Shown here piece by piece: positions 9,468 through 16,563 of a stretch of DNA of 57,721 nt (its first letter is position 1; each line of letters starts with the position of its first letter). A program made the position numbers and the translations under genes. This stretch comes from CAYRVF01 sp964427535. Lineage in GTDB: Bacteria > Chloroflexota > Ktedonobacteria > Ktedonobacterales > JADMIN01. The stretch is from assembly GCA_964427535.1 (NCBI GenBank), contig CAYRVF010000013.1:1-57721 (forward strand), in the 5' to 3' direction. The notes beneath the pieces are model-generated. The model saw only the letters and a list, made by a program, of their open reading frames with translations, was not told the origin of the DNA and ran no database searches.

Positions 9468-9503
9468 GTGGCTGAGAACGTGGCTGAGAATGTGGCTGAG
9501 GTG
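9468..9503. repeat. Three-copy 12-bp tandem repeat
   Basis: The unit GTGGCTGAGAAC occurs three times head to tail (second copy ends AAT, third ends GTG). It lies in the 157-bp space between the LiaF-like gene and the GT-C gene, both on the minus strand. The rest of that space shows nothing I can name. The repeat could vary in copy number, or could be a binding site for a regulator of the operon downstream. Confidence 0.7.
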
Positions 9504-9530
9504 GCGCGGCTAAGGCGAGCGTGCTTCAGC

Positions 9531-10247
9531 TTACTCCGGACTCGTGCCGCTTTGCAGACCTCGCCGGATACCATCGGCGACGCCGCGCAGAGCCGCGTGC
9601 GCCAGCTCGGTCCAGGAGACGGTAGGGCCATCGGTCGAGATGATCTTGATTTCGCCCATGACGGTGGATGCGCGTATATCGAGCGTCACATCCTCTCCCC
9701 CGTCGCTTGGAAGCTGCTCCTCATAGGACGACGTGACGATGCCGTCGTGCCTCTCGCCGAGCGCGTCGATGGCACCGAGGAAGGAGGAGGCGCGCACCCG
9801 CACGCGCGCCGTGCGCGGAACGTAGAGCGTGATCGAGGCCATCGTGGCAGAGACGTGCAATACGGCATGGCGCGGCAATGCGGCCAGATTCAGATCCAGC
9901 TTGACATCGCCCATGACCGCGCTCACTTGGGTACGCTCACCGAGCCGCCAGGGCCGCGTGAGCTTCTTCGTATTGCCCATTATCGCGCTGATCCGCTCGA
10001 CCTCGCCACCGCCCAGGTCAAACATGGGAGGTGCGACAGGAGCGGGTACCCGGTCGAGCGCGGCGAGGGCGGTCATTGGGGACGGTGGAAGCTCGCGCAA
10101 GATCGCATCGAACTCAGTCGGCGTTCGCGCCAGAATCAGCGCGTCGAGCGCGCGCTTGAACGCCTCGAACGAGATGTCGCCGCGCTCGTAGCGGGCGCGC
10201 ACCTGTGCAATTGCCGCGTCCTGGGTAGTGTGCGCCTGGGTATCCAT
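9531..10247 (-). CDS. DUF1707 / LiaF-like cell-wall stress protein
   Basis: The start is the ATG preceded by GGAGG at 8-nt spacing, giving 238 residues; an upstream extension lacks a ribosome-binding site. Residues ~15-60 form a DUF1707/SHOCT-like helical segment (RARYERGDISFEAFKRAL). Residues ~95-215 are a beta-rich LiaF C-terminal-type domain with recurring ISAIMG, VSAVMGDVKLDL, VSATMASI and ASTVMGEIKI. LiaF is an inhibitor in cell-envelope antibiotic sensing by LiaRS in Firmicutes, but no LiaRS pair lies beside this gene. No membrane segment is visible, unlike Bacillus LiaF, so it may act in the cytoplasm. Function is inferred from domains only. Confidence 0.75.
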   Translation of the reverse strand: MDTQAHTTQDAAIAQVRARYERGDISFEAFKRALDALILARTPTEFDAILRELPPSPMTALAALDRVPAPVAPPMFDLGGGEVERISAIMGNTKKLTRPWRLGERTQVSAVMGDVKLDLNLAALPRHAVLHVSATMASITLYVPRTARVRVRASSFLGAIDALGERHDGIVTSSYEEQLPSDGGEDVTLDIRASTVMGEIKIISTDGPTVSWTELAHAALRGVADGIRRGLQSGTSPE

Positions 10248-10281
10248 GTGTGCCCTCCGTCTGGCAGCGCGCATGTCGTCC

Positions 10282-10304
10282 TGTGCCGTCCACAGCGCGG
10301 CACA
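10282..10304 (-). terminator. Hairpin downstream of the SGNH lipoprotein gene
   Basis: A perfect 7-bp stem (TGTGCCG / CGGCACA) with a 9-nt loop sits about 50 nt beyond the stop of the upstream minus-strand gene. There is no clear U-tract, so termination is only possible. Confidence 0.3.
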
Positions 10305-10355
10305 CCGTTCCCCATCAGTACGCAAGGTGGCGGGCGTAGGTTGCGAGAAGCGGGA

Positions 10356-11174
10356 CTACCGGGACGGGACGGCGCCATGCGTGCTGATCTGCTGCCAGAA
10401 CAGGTCGGCCAGTTGCTTATAGCCGAGCGTGGAGGGATGGAACCCGTCGGCTTTCGAGATCAGCTCGGGATGGTTGACGAGACCGCCGCTGAAGAGGTCG
10501 ACGAGCACATCGCCATGCCGCGCCACCGACTGGTCGATCACGCTGTTCCACTGTTCCACGAGCGCGCGAATCTGCGCCTGGCTCTGGCCGCGCAGGCACG
10601 AGCCAGCGAGGGCGAGTCCGTTGCCTTGCAAGGCGGGCAACAGGCTCATATCGGGGAGGTTGGCGACGAAAACCTGGGCGTGCGTCTTCGTCTGGAGCTG
10701 CCCGAGCAGTGTATCGAGGTCCGTGCCATACTGCTGCAACGGCACACAATCCTTGAAGTCGTTCCCTGCCAGCCAGACGGTGACGAGTGTGGGCTGATAG
10801 GGAATCGCCTGGGGTAGCTCTTGCGTGAGCGCGTCACGCAGGTGGATGCCGCTCACTCCCAGGTTCAGCGGTGGACGTGGGCCAGTCGGCAGCCGTGCGA
10901 TGAGAAGCGGCACGTAGCCCTGCGTGTTCGGGTCGTCAGCTCCGACGCCCACCGCGTCCGACGCGCCGAGCGCGACGTACACAACCGACGACTGCGGCGT
11001 GGGTGAGGGTGTCGGGCTGGCGCTGGCACTCGTCGCCGCCGAAGTTCCACCGCCGCCGGAGCACGCCGCGAGCACGAGCATCGCGCCGAGCAGAAGGGTG
11101 AGGACGCCCGAAGGCCAGCGCCTGGCGTTGTACAGGCGTGGGTGATGGGGGGCTGACGGCGGGCGGCGGTCCAT
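10356..11174 (-). CDS. SGNH/GDSL hydrolase lipoprotein
   Basis: The likely ATG start has a GGAG about 10 nt upstream and gives 272 residues. A type II signal peptide ends in the lipobox LAAC, followed by a Gly/Ser/Thr/Pro linker, so the protein should be anchored on the outer face of the membrane. The SGNH catalytic blocks are visible: GASDAVG (nucleophile Ser in block I), LAGNDF (Asn in block III) and DGFHPS (Asp and His in block V). Relatives are esterases or lipases acting on acyl groups, including O-acetyl groups of polysaccharides. Given nearby glycan genes, deacetylation of a surface glycan is possible but unproven. Its promoter region carries a palindrome (11259-11274). Confidence 0.82.
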   Translation of the reverse strand: MDRRPPSAPHHPRLYNARRWPSGVLTLLLGAMLVLAACSGGGGTSAATSASASPTPSPTPQSSVVYVALGASDAVGVGADDPNTQGYVPLLIARLPTGPRPPLNLGVSGIHLRDALTQELPQAIPYQPTLVTVWLAGNDFKDCVPLQQYGTDLDTLLGQLQTKTHAQVFVANLPDMSLLPALQGNGLALAGSCLRGQSQAQIRALVEQWNSVIDQSVARHGDVLVDLFSGGLVNHPELISKADGFHPSTLGYKQLADLFWQQISTHGAVPSR

Positions 11175-11250
11175 GAGGCATACTCCACGAGGGCGGGACT
11201 GAGGGTAACGCCAGGGCGACACGGCGCGAGGCACCGGCGAGGCGTATCAC

Positions 11251-11280
11251 ATCGTACCTGTCCACCGATGGACATTTCAA
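11251..11280 (-). promoter_or_regulatory. Sigma-70-type promoter of the SGNH lipoprotein gene
   Basis: Read on the minus strand, TTGAAA is followed after 18 bp by TACGAT. It lies ~77 bp before the proposed start codon and back to back with the galE promoter. The spacer contains a perfect dyad. Confidence 0.5.
11259..11274. promoter_or_regulatory. Candidate operator palindrome
   Basis: TGTCCACCGATGGACA is a perfect inverted repeat (6-bp arms, 4-bp centre) filling most of the spacer between the proposed -35 and -10 of the SGNH gene and abutting its -35. It also lies just upstream of the galE -35 at 11292, so one regulator could affect both genes. Confidence 0.45.
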
Positions 11281-11291
11281 GAGGCGCGCCC

Positions 11292-11320
11292 TTGTGTCTC
11301 GGCGTCGATTCCCCTATACT
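11292..11320 (+). promoter_or_regulatory. Sigma-70-type promoter of galE
   Basis: TTGTGT and TATACT are separated by 17 bp. Transcription would start near 11327 and leave a leader of about 60 nt before the galE start. Confidence 0.6.
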
Positions 11321-11385
11321 CAGTTGCGGTCTGTCGCGCCTAGACGCGGAAGCTCAGGAAACGCAAGCGCCAGGGAGGCATGTGG

Positions 11386-12390
11386 ATGCGCGTACTCGTC
11401 ACGGGTGGAACGGGATATATTGGCAGCGTGATTGTCGAGGAGCTGGCCGTGGCGGGCCACACGCCGGTCGTCTACGACTCGTTCGTGAAGGGACATCCCG
11501 CCTCGCTCGATCCGGCTATCTGCTGCATCCAGGGCGATGTGCGCGCGACCGAGACTCTGACGCAGGTGCTGCGTGACGAGCGCATCGAGGCCGTGATTCA
11601 CATGGCGGCATTGATTGAGGTCGGGCTCTCGGTCGCGCACCCCGAGATGTTCTTCGACAACAACGTGGGCGGCACCATCAGCGTGCTGCGTGCGATGACC
11701 GACGCGGGCGTGAAAAAGCTGGTATTTAGCTCGACCGCCGCGCTGTACGGTGACCCCCAGCGATTGCCCATCGAGGAAGATGATCCGACCGTGCCGACGA
11801 ACCCCTATGGTGAGTCGAAGCTCATGGCCGAGCGGCTGATGGAGTGGGTCGCGCCGGTGCAGGGCATCACCTGCACCGGCCTGCGCTACTTTAACGCCGC
11901 GGGCGCGACTGAGCGCAACGGCGAGGACCACAGCCCCGAGACGCACTTGATCCCGCTCGTGCTGCAGGCGGCGGCTGAGGGCGCGCCGGTGAATATCTTT
12001 GGCACCGACTACCCCACGAAGGACGGCACGGCCGTCCGGGACTACGTGCATGTGATCGACCTCGCCCAGGCGCATCTGCTCGCGCTGGGGCGCAACGAGC
12101 CGGGGCTGCGTGTGTATAACGTCGGCAGCGGCAACGGCTACTCAGTGCGTGAGGTCGTCGAGGCGGCGCGGGCCGTCACTGGCGCGGAGCTGCCCATCAT
12201 CGCCCATCCCAGGCGCGATGGAGATCAGGCGGCGACGGTCGCCAGCTCGCGGCGCATCCGCGAGGAGCTGGGCTGGCAGCCGCGCTACGCCGACCTGCGC
12301 GTGATCGTGGAGAGCGCGTGGCGCTGGCGGCAGCGTCATCCGCACGGCTATGCTGATGCGTCCGGGTCAGTTGAGACAGCTTCCCGTTAG
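11386..12390 (+). CDS. galE: UDP-glucose 4-epimerase
   Basis: This 334-residue extended short-chain dehydrogenase starts MRVLVTGGTGYIGS, which gives the NAD-binding glycine-rich loop. The ATG at 11386 is preferred to the one at 11380 because it lies 7 nt from AGGGAGG, while the earlier one is almost on top of it. The active-site Ser (VFSSTAALYG) and Tyr-X3-Lys (NPYGESK) are present, as is the GalE-like stretch RYFNAAGAT and later DYPTKDGTAVRDYVHV, strongly typical of GalE. It interconverts UDP-glucose and UDP-galactose in the cytoplasm. The product could feed the glycolipid synthase at the window start and the polysaccharide enzymes. It has its own promoter and converges on the DUF4388-like gene. 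Confidence 0.93.
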   Translation: MRVLVTGGTGYIGSVIVEELAVAGHTPVVYDSFVKGHPASLDPAICCIQGDVRATETLTQVLRDERIEAVIHMAALIEVGLSVAHPEMFFDNNVGGTISVLRAMTDAGVKKLVFSSTAALYGDPQRLPIEEDDPTVPTNPYGESKLMAERLMEWVAPVQGITCTGLRYFNAAGATERNGEDHSPETHLIPLVLQAAAEGAPVNIFGTDYPTKDGTAVRDYVHVIDLAQAHLLALGRNEPGLRVYNVGSGNGYSVREVVEAARAVTGAELPIIAHPRRDGDQAATVASSRRIREELGWQPRYADLRVIVESAWRWRQRHPHGYADASGSVETASR

Positions 12391-12397
12391 GCACCGG

Positions 12398-12431
12398 CTG
12401 GCCCCTCTCTCGGCGTCAGCCAGGGGAGGGG
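12398..12431. terminator. Weak hairpin between convergent galE and DUF4388-like genes
   Basis: Two short alternative stems overlap here: CTGGC with GCCAG, and CCCCTC with GAGGGG. They lie between converging stop codons. No U-tract is present. Confidence 0.3.
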
Positions 12432-12442
12432 GTCGCCCCGCT

Positions 12443-13351
12443 CTACATGGGCGCGAGTTCGAGACCGAGCTGGCTGAGTGAGCCGCGCATCTGGTCGGTG
12501 CCGTCGAGTACGATGCGGCGCGCACGTACCGGGCCGATGAGTGTGATGCAGCGTGTCTCGTACTCCGTCAGCAGCGTCGCGATCGCGTCGACGACATCGA
12601 AGCGTGAGTAGGGTTCGAGCAACGAGTCGTCCTTCAACTGGACCCATCCCGCGAGATCCAGCTCGACACCGCGCAAGAACGGTTTCTTTGCGCTGGTATG
12701 GGCGAGCGCCTGCCAGAGCAGCCCGCCGGCCACCTCATCGCCGAGCTCCTGTGCCGCACGCAGCAAGACCTGATGGAGCGCCATCGTCAGCAGGCGCCAC
12801 TGCGACGGGTCGATGCGATCGTCCGCATGCTGTCCGCTCGTGCTCTGTGGCCACGACGGACGCGCGACGGCGGGGGCGTCTGGCGCGGCGATTGGCAGCG
12901 GGGGCAGCCCAACGACACCCGGCGGCACCTGGGATGATTGCTCAGGTAGCTGTGATGGCGACTTCGGGAACGTGCCCGAGCTTGCCGGACCAGGGAGCGC
13001 TTGCGTCGGTGCGGATATTCCTGGCTGGCTGAGCAGCACACCGCGACGCTCCAGCTCGCGCAACGACGATGCCAGGGCATCCTCCAGCAGGGCGATGACG
13101 TCCTCTGTGGCGGGTGCTATATCGAGTTCATCCATGCGGATGGTGCCGTGCGACCACGTCGCGAGCTCGGCGAGATTGATGCTGCCCGCCCCGCGCGAGC
13201 CCGCGACCTGCACGAGACGGCGATCGCGGAAATACAGATGGATGAGTCCGAAGCCGTCCGTGTTACGCACCGACAGCCTGGCTGGCCGGCCCGCATCCCG
13301 TGCTGAGGCGAGAAGGGCTGGCAGTGCTGAGAGATGGTAGCGTTGTTGCAT
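12443..13351 (-). CDS. DUF4388 (PATAN)-like protein
   Basis: This 302-residue protein has no signal peptide or membrane segment. Residues ~5-75 resemble DUF4388/PATAN: a strand-rich segment (ARLSVRNTDGFGLIHLYFRD), then a Gly-rich turn (GSRGAGSINLAELATWSHG). PATAN domains are linked to bacterial signalling and gliding regulators. A Pro/Ser-rich linker covers ~115-180, and a helical C-terminal domain of unknown type covers ~185-300. The start has GAGGGA 6 nt upstream. It lies 66 bp downstream of the protease gene on the same strand, so the two are probably co-transcribed. Function is unknown. Confidence 0.65.
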   Translation of the reverse strand: MQQRYHLSALPALLASARDAGRPARLSVRNTDGFGLIHLYFRDRRLVQVAGSRGAGSINLAELATWSHGTIRMDELDIAPATEDVIALLEDALASSLRELERRGVLLSQPGISAPTQALPGPASSGTFPKSPSQLPEQSSQVPPGVVGLPPLPIAAPDAPAVARPSWPQSTSGQHADDRIDPSQWRLLTMALHQVLLRAAQELGDEVAGGLLWQALAHTSAKKPFLRGVELDLAGWVQLKDDSLLEPYSRFDVVDAIATLLTEYETRCITLIGPVRARRIVLDGTDQMRGSLSQLGLELAPM

Positions 13352-13417
13352 CGGGTTCCCTCGCTACGCCGCTCGCTCGGGCGCTGCCGGCCGTGCGAAG
13401 CGTGCGCCAGAGGGGAG

Positions 13418-15292
13418 TTACGGTGTCTGGGGCGACGCGTCGCGTGGCGCGCCACAGATCGAACATGTCATCGCACCGGGGGGCAATGGATGACCATTGG
13501 TGCAAAAGCCAGCGCCAATCGCGACATCAATCCTCGGCGTGTGACTCGCGTCCGACAGTTCATATCTACGTGAGGAAAACGACACATTCTGAGGGTGCGC
13601 GGGTGGAGCAGCCACCTCGCCACCTGGAGACATCTCAACGCCGCTATCAGTTCCAGAGGAAGCATGGTTCGTGCCAGCGCGGAGGTCGTCTCGCGGCACG
13701 ACGACGTCTTTCGCGAGATTCTGGCCATTCGCTCTAGACGTTTGGTCAGGAACGACAGAACCGGTGTTCTCGCCGCGATACGCCGATCCGTCGTGCGTGC
13801 CGTGCTGGAGAGGCCACGTGGCGGCTCTAGGCTCTCCCCACCGCTCCATGCTCAGCGGCAGTGGCGCATAGGGCATGTAGTATCCGCTTGAGAAGGCGAG
13901 TCTCGCACGCTTCGCGCGCTCGCGCCGGGTCAGCAGGATAGCCAGCAGCGCGAGTATCACGACGGCGACGGCGAAGCCACCGGCGAAATAGACGGTCAAT
14001 AGCGACGACCACGCCCCAAGCGTGTCTCGCGGTGTCCTCTCGGCCGCCGCCGCTTGGTCAGCGTAGCGCCGATACGCGTCTATGCCTTGCATGTGCGGAT
14101 ACGTCGCAAGCAGCGCATCGAGGTCTTTCGCGGCCTGGTGCCAGTGCCCTGGGGTGGACGAGGCGTAGTCGGCGATTGCGTGCTCCCACTGGCGCTCGAA
14201 AGCGCCGGGTGCCATGTTGACGCCTGAGTCGGAGATTAACATACGGGCGCTGTCGCTCGCGCGCAGGAATGAGGTGGTGCCCAGCGGGTCGGGTCCGGCG
14301 AAGCTGACGACGCCGACGATGTGGCCCTGTGAATCGAGCACTGGCCCGCCGCTGTCGCCGTGCTCGACGTTGCCACCTACCTGTATCAGCGACTCACTGT
14401 TTTCGTTGCGCTTGATCGCGCTCACAGTGACACTGTTGACCGACGGCGTGAGCAGATTCGTCGGGTCGTTGTTCGCCGCGTCGCCATTACCGGGAAAGCC
14501 GATGACGGTGAGCTGATCGGCCACGGCGACATTCGCGGAGTCGTCGAGGGTGATGCTGGGCGTGTCAGCCAACGGCACGTGGATAATCGCCAGGTCGTTC
14601 TCGTCGAGAGAGCTGGTCGTCGAGACAGTCGCCGTCTCGTAGTGCGCGGCGAGCAGGCCAGATATGATGTCCTGCTGCTGCTGCGGCGCGGCGGAATACG
14701 GTCCCATGAGGCTCGTGCTCTGCCAGACGTAGTATTGCGGCGCTGAGTAGGTCGTGGAATAGGCGATGCCCGCGTTCTGGATGAGGCCGTTGGCGACGTC
14801 GTTGGCTGTCACCGTGGTGGGCGACTGGCAGCCCGGATTGTTATTCAACAGGCCGGCGATGTCGTGCGACGGCCCGTCCTGTTGAAAGAGTCCGTCGTCC
14901 AGCGATTTCGTGTCGACGGCGATGACGTGATCTGCGGTAAGAATGTCGCCGTGCGCGCTGATAAACGCGCCCGAGCCGAGGACGCCCGTCGTGTAGCCAG
15001 GCCCGACCCGCGGGAGGGTGTGATTGACTCCGCACAGGTTCAGCGTGATATGCGCCTCATAGAGCGTCGCGACACGCACGACGGCGAGCGAGGCGATGTC
15101 GATCTGCCGGACGACCGGATCGGCGATGTTACCTCCCGGCGCCCGCCCGGAATCCGCCTGGGCCGCACTCGGGACGACCAACGCACACACCGCGGCGAAC
15201 ATGCAGATGGCGATCAGGCGCTCCCCAAGCTGGATGGTGCGCATCATGCGCGGACGTGCTGCCTGTGCTCTCACGCGCCGACTCCTTCTCAC
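13418..15292 (-). CDS. Membrane-anchored trypsin-like serine protease with C-terminal zinc-ribbon-like tail
   Basis: The GTG at 15292 is preferred because GGGAGG lies 6 nt before it; an ATG at 15310 is in frame. This gives 624 residues. A signal sequence (IAICMFAAVCALVVPSAAQA) is followed by a chymotrypsin-fold domain. The triad is visible: His in ILTADHVI, Asp in DENDLAIIHVPL and Ser in EHGDSGGPVLDSQG. A membrane segment near residue 430 (FAVAVVILALLAILL) is followed by basic residues and a ~150-residue tail. The tail ends with CTNGHPLPPGAMTCSICG, which resembles a zinc ribbon. The protease domain would be outside and the tail in the cytoplasm. Relatives take part in envelope quality control and stress signalling; no PDZ domain is evident. 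Confidence 0.78.
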   Translation of the reverse strand: MRRSRRVRAQAARPRMMRTIQLGERLIAICMFAAVCALVVPSAAQADSGRAPGGNIADPVVRQIDIASLAVVRVATLYEAHITLNLCGVNHTLPRVGPGYTTGVLGSGAFISAHGDILTADHVIAVDTKSLDDGLFQQDGPSHDIAGLLNNNPGCQSPTTVTANDVANGLIQNAGIAYSTTYSAPQYYVWQSTSLMGPYSAAPQQQQDIISGLLAAHYETATVSTTSSLDENDLAIIHVPLADTPSITLDDSANVAVADQLTVIGFPGNGDAANNDPTNLLTPSVNSVTVSAIKRNENSESLIQVGGNVEHGDSGGPVLDSQGHIVGVVSFAGPDPLGTTSFLRASDSARMLISDSGVNMAPGAFERQWEHAIADYASSTPGHWHQAAKDLDALLATYPHMQGIDAYRRYADQAAAAERTPRDTLGAWSSLLTVYFAGGFAVAVVILALLAILLTRRERAKRARLAFSSGYYMPYAPLPLSMERWGEPRAATWPLQHGTHDGSAYRGENTGSVVPDQTSRANGQNLAKDVVVPRDDLRAGTNHASSGTDSGVEMSPGGEVAAPPAHPQNVSFSSRRYELSDASHTPRIDVAIGAGFCTNGHPLPPGAMTCSICGAPRDASPQTP

Positions 15293-15731
15293 CGCAATCC
15301 TCCCACCCATCCGTCGCTACATGGAGTGTGCTCCGGCGACCGCCCTCAGCGCAAGACTCATCTACAGGTTTCAACGCGCGACATCTCGCCCGGCATCAGG
15401 GAGAAACGGCTAGATGGGCGACCCTATGCGCGTATGTGTAAGTATGCGCCCGTCGTGCAACTGCATGCTTGGTGTCCTTAGAGCTCGCGCCAAGTCGGCA
15501 GGTCGATGTTCAGAAGCGTACCCATGTCGTTGCGCGCTCGCTGGGGCGCTGGTTTGCGTTAAATGATCTGGACGCGATTGCCTGTCGCTATACCTTGCGC
15601 GCGGGGTGTACCATAAGGACCGGACGACTCGACGGAGTGTCCCTGTTTGCACAATTCTGGGACGTCGCATGCTGGGAGACGCCCCACACCCGAATTCCGC
15701 GGGCGACCGCCGGTGTCAGAGAGGATCGCGC
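15293..15731. other. Intergenic region between divergent protease and DUF4190 genes
   Basis: These 439 bp contain no convincing gene. A hairpin with a 7-bp stem including one G-U pair (15428-15434 with 15443-15449) is visible. A TATACC at 15589-15594 could be a -10 for the plus-strand gene, but no good -35 stands 17 bp away. Confidence 0.5.
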
Positions 15732-16301
15732 ATGGAGCCAAACCCATACGGCGGAGGACAGTCGCCCCAGTACCCCGACCCCGCGCAGGGCGGCGCTGTG
15801 TATCCTCCATATCAGGGGCAGGGTGACCCCGCACAGGGATACGCCCAGCAGGGATATCAGCCGTATCCAGGCCAGGGTGAGCCATATCCGGGGTATGGTC
15901 AGCAATATGCTCAGCAGCCCTACCCGCAGTATCCGCAAGCACCGGGCTACGGTCAGCCCGGCTACGGCCAGGCGCCCGCGTATGCGCCATATCCACCCGG
16001 CCAGCAGTACGGCTACGCGCCGCCAATGCCCCAGCAGACGAGCGGGTGGGCGATCGCCAGCCTGGTCTGCTCGCTCGTCGGCCTGTGTCTCACTGGCGGA
16101 ATCGGCGCGATTCTTGGCGTCATCTTCGGCCACATCGCGCTCTCGCAGATTCGCAACTCGAATGGGGCGCTGGGCGGCCGCGGGCTGGCGCTCGCAGGGC
16201 TAATCATAGGATATGCGAGCATCGCACTCGCTATCATCGTCGTCATCTTTTTCGTTATCGTCGCCTCACAAGTCCCGAGCAACCCGAACCCGACGTACTA
16301 A
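15732..16301 (+). CDS. DUF4190 membrane protein with Tyr/Pro/Gln-rich N-terminal domain
   Basis: The ATG has GAGAGG 8 nt upstream; the frame is open further 5' without support. The 189 residues begin with ~95 residues of low-complexity repeats built on PYPGQG, PGYGQ and QQPYPQYP. A DUF4190-type C-terminus follows, with two membrane helices: AIASLVCSLVGLCLTGGIGA and a second near residues 160-182. The short LSQIRNSNGALGGRGLALAG loop between them is typical of the family. Such proteins are common and of unknown function; the N-terminus would be cytoplasmic or surface-exposed depending on topology. It is followed by a good terminator hairpin, so it is probably monocistronic. Confidence 0.8.
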   Translation: MEPNPYGGGQSPQYPDPAQGGAVYPPYQGQGDPAQGYAQQGYQPYPGQGEPYPGYGQQYAQQPYPQYPQAPGYGQPGYGQAPAYAPYPPGQQYGYAPPMPQQTSGWAIASLVCSLVGLCLTGGIGAILGVIFGHIALSQIRNSNGALGGRGLALAGLIIGYASIALAIIVVIFFVIVASQVPSNPNPTY

Positions 16302-16313
16302 CACATGACGAGT

Positions 16314-16346
16314 GAAACCCACCAATCCGGCGTGATGGTGGGTTTC
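16314..16346 (+). terminator. Terminator of the DUF4190 gene
   Basis: An 11-bp perfect stem (GAAACCCACCA / TGGTGGGTTTC) with an 11-nt loop begins 13 bp after the stop codon. GGCATTTT follows, giving a short T-run. Confidence 0.75.
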
Positions 16347-16465
16347 GGCATTTTCCGAGTTCGTGGCGAGGAAGCGTGACACTGATCGAGTGGCGAGTGC
16401 CCCAGAGTGCTCGCGGCGTGGGCGATTCCGTTCGTCCGCCGGAATGGTATACTACGTGACACACC

Positions 16466-16485
16466 GGCGCGCGACGACGCGCGCC
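16466..16485 (+). promoter_or_regulatory. GC-rich leader hairpin upstream of glyA
   Basis: GGCGCGCG and CGCGCGCC pair around a 4-nt loop, about 80 nt before the glyA start. A TATACT at 16448-16453 could be a -10 element, placing the hairpin at the very start of the transcript. No known riboswitch pattern was recognised. Confidence 0.35.
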
Positions 16486-16563
16486 CGATCTCTCCCCCGA
16501 GCGCTTCTTCCGCCACCCTATGCGTGCGGGAGGCCTCGAGCGACACGAATGGGAGTGGCACAC

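Noticed and set aside
9258..10817. A 519-residue plus-strand open frame
   Set aside because: It runs antisense to three well-supported minus-strand genes (GT-C, LiaF-like, SGNH) and shows no domain, which is common in GC-rich DNA.
11320..12075. A 251-residue minus-strand open frame over galE
   Set aside because: It is antisense to galE, which has clear motifs, a promoter and a ribosome-binding site.
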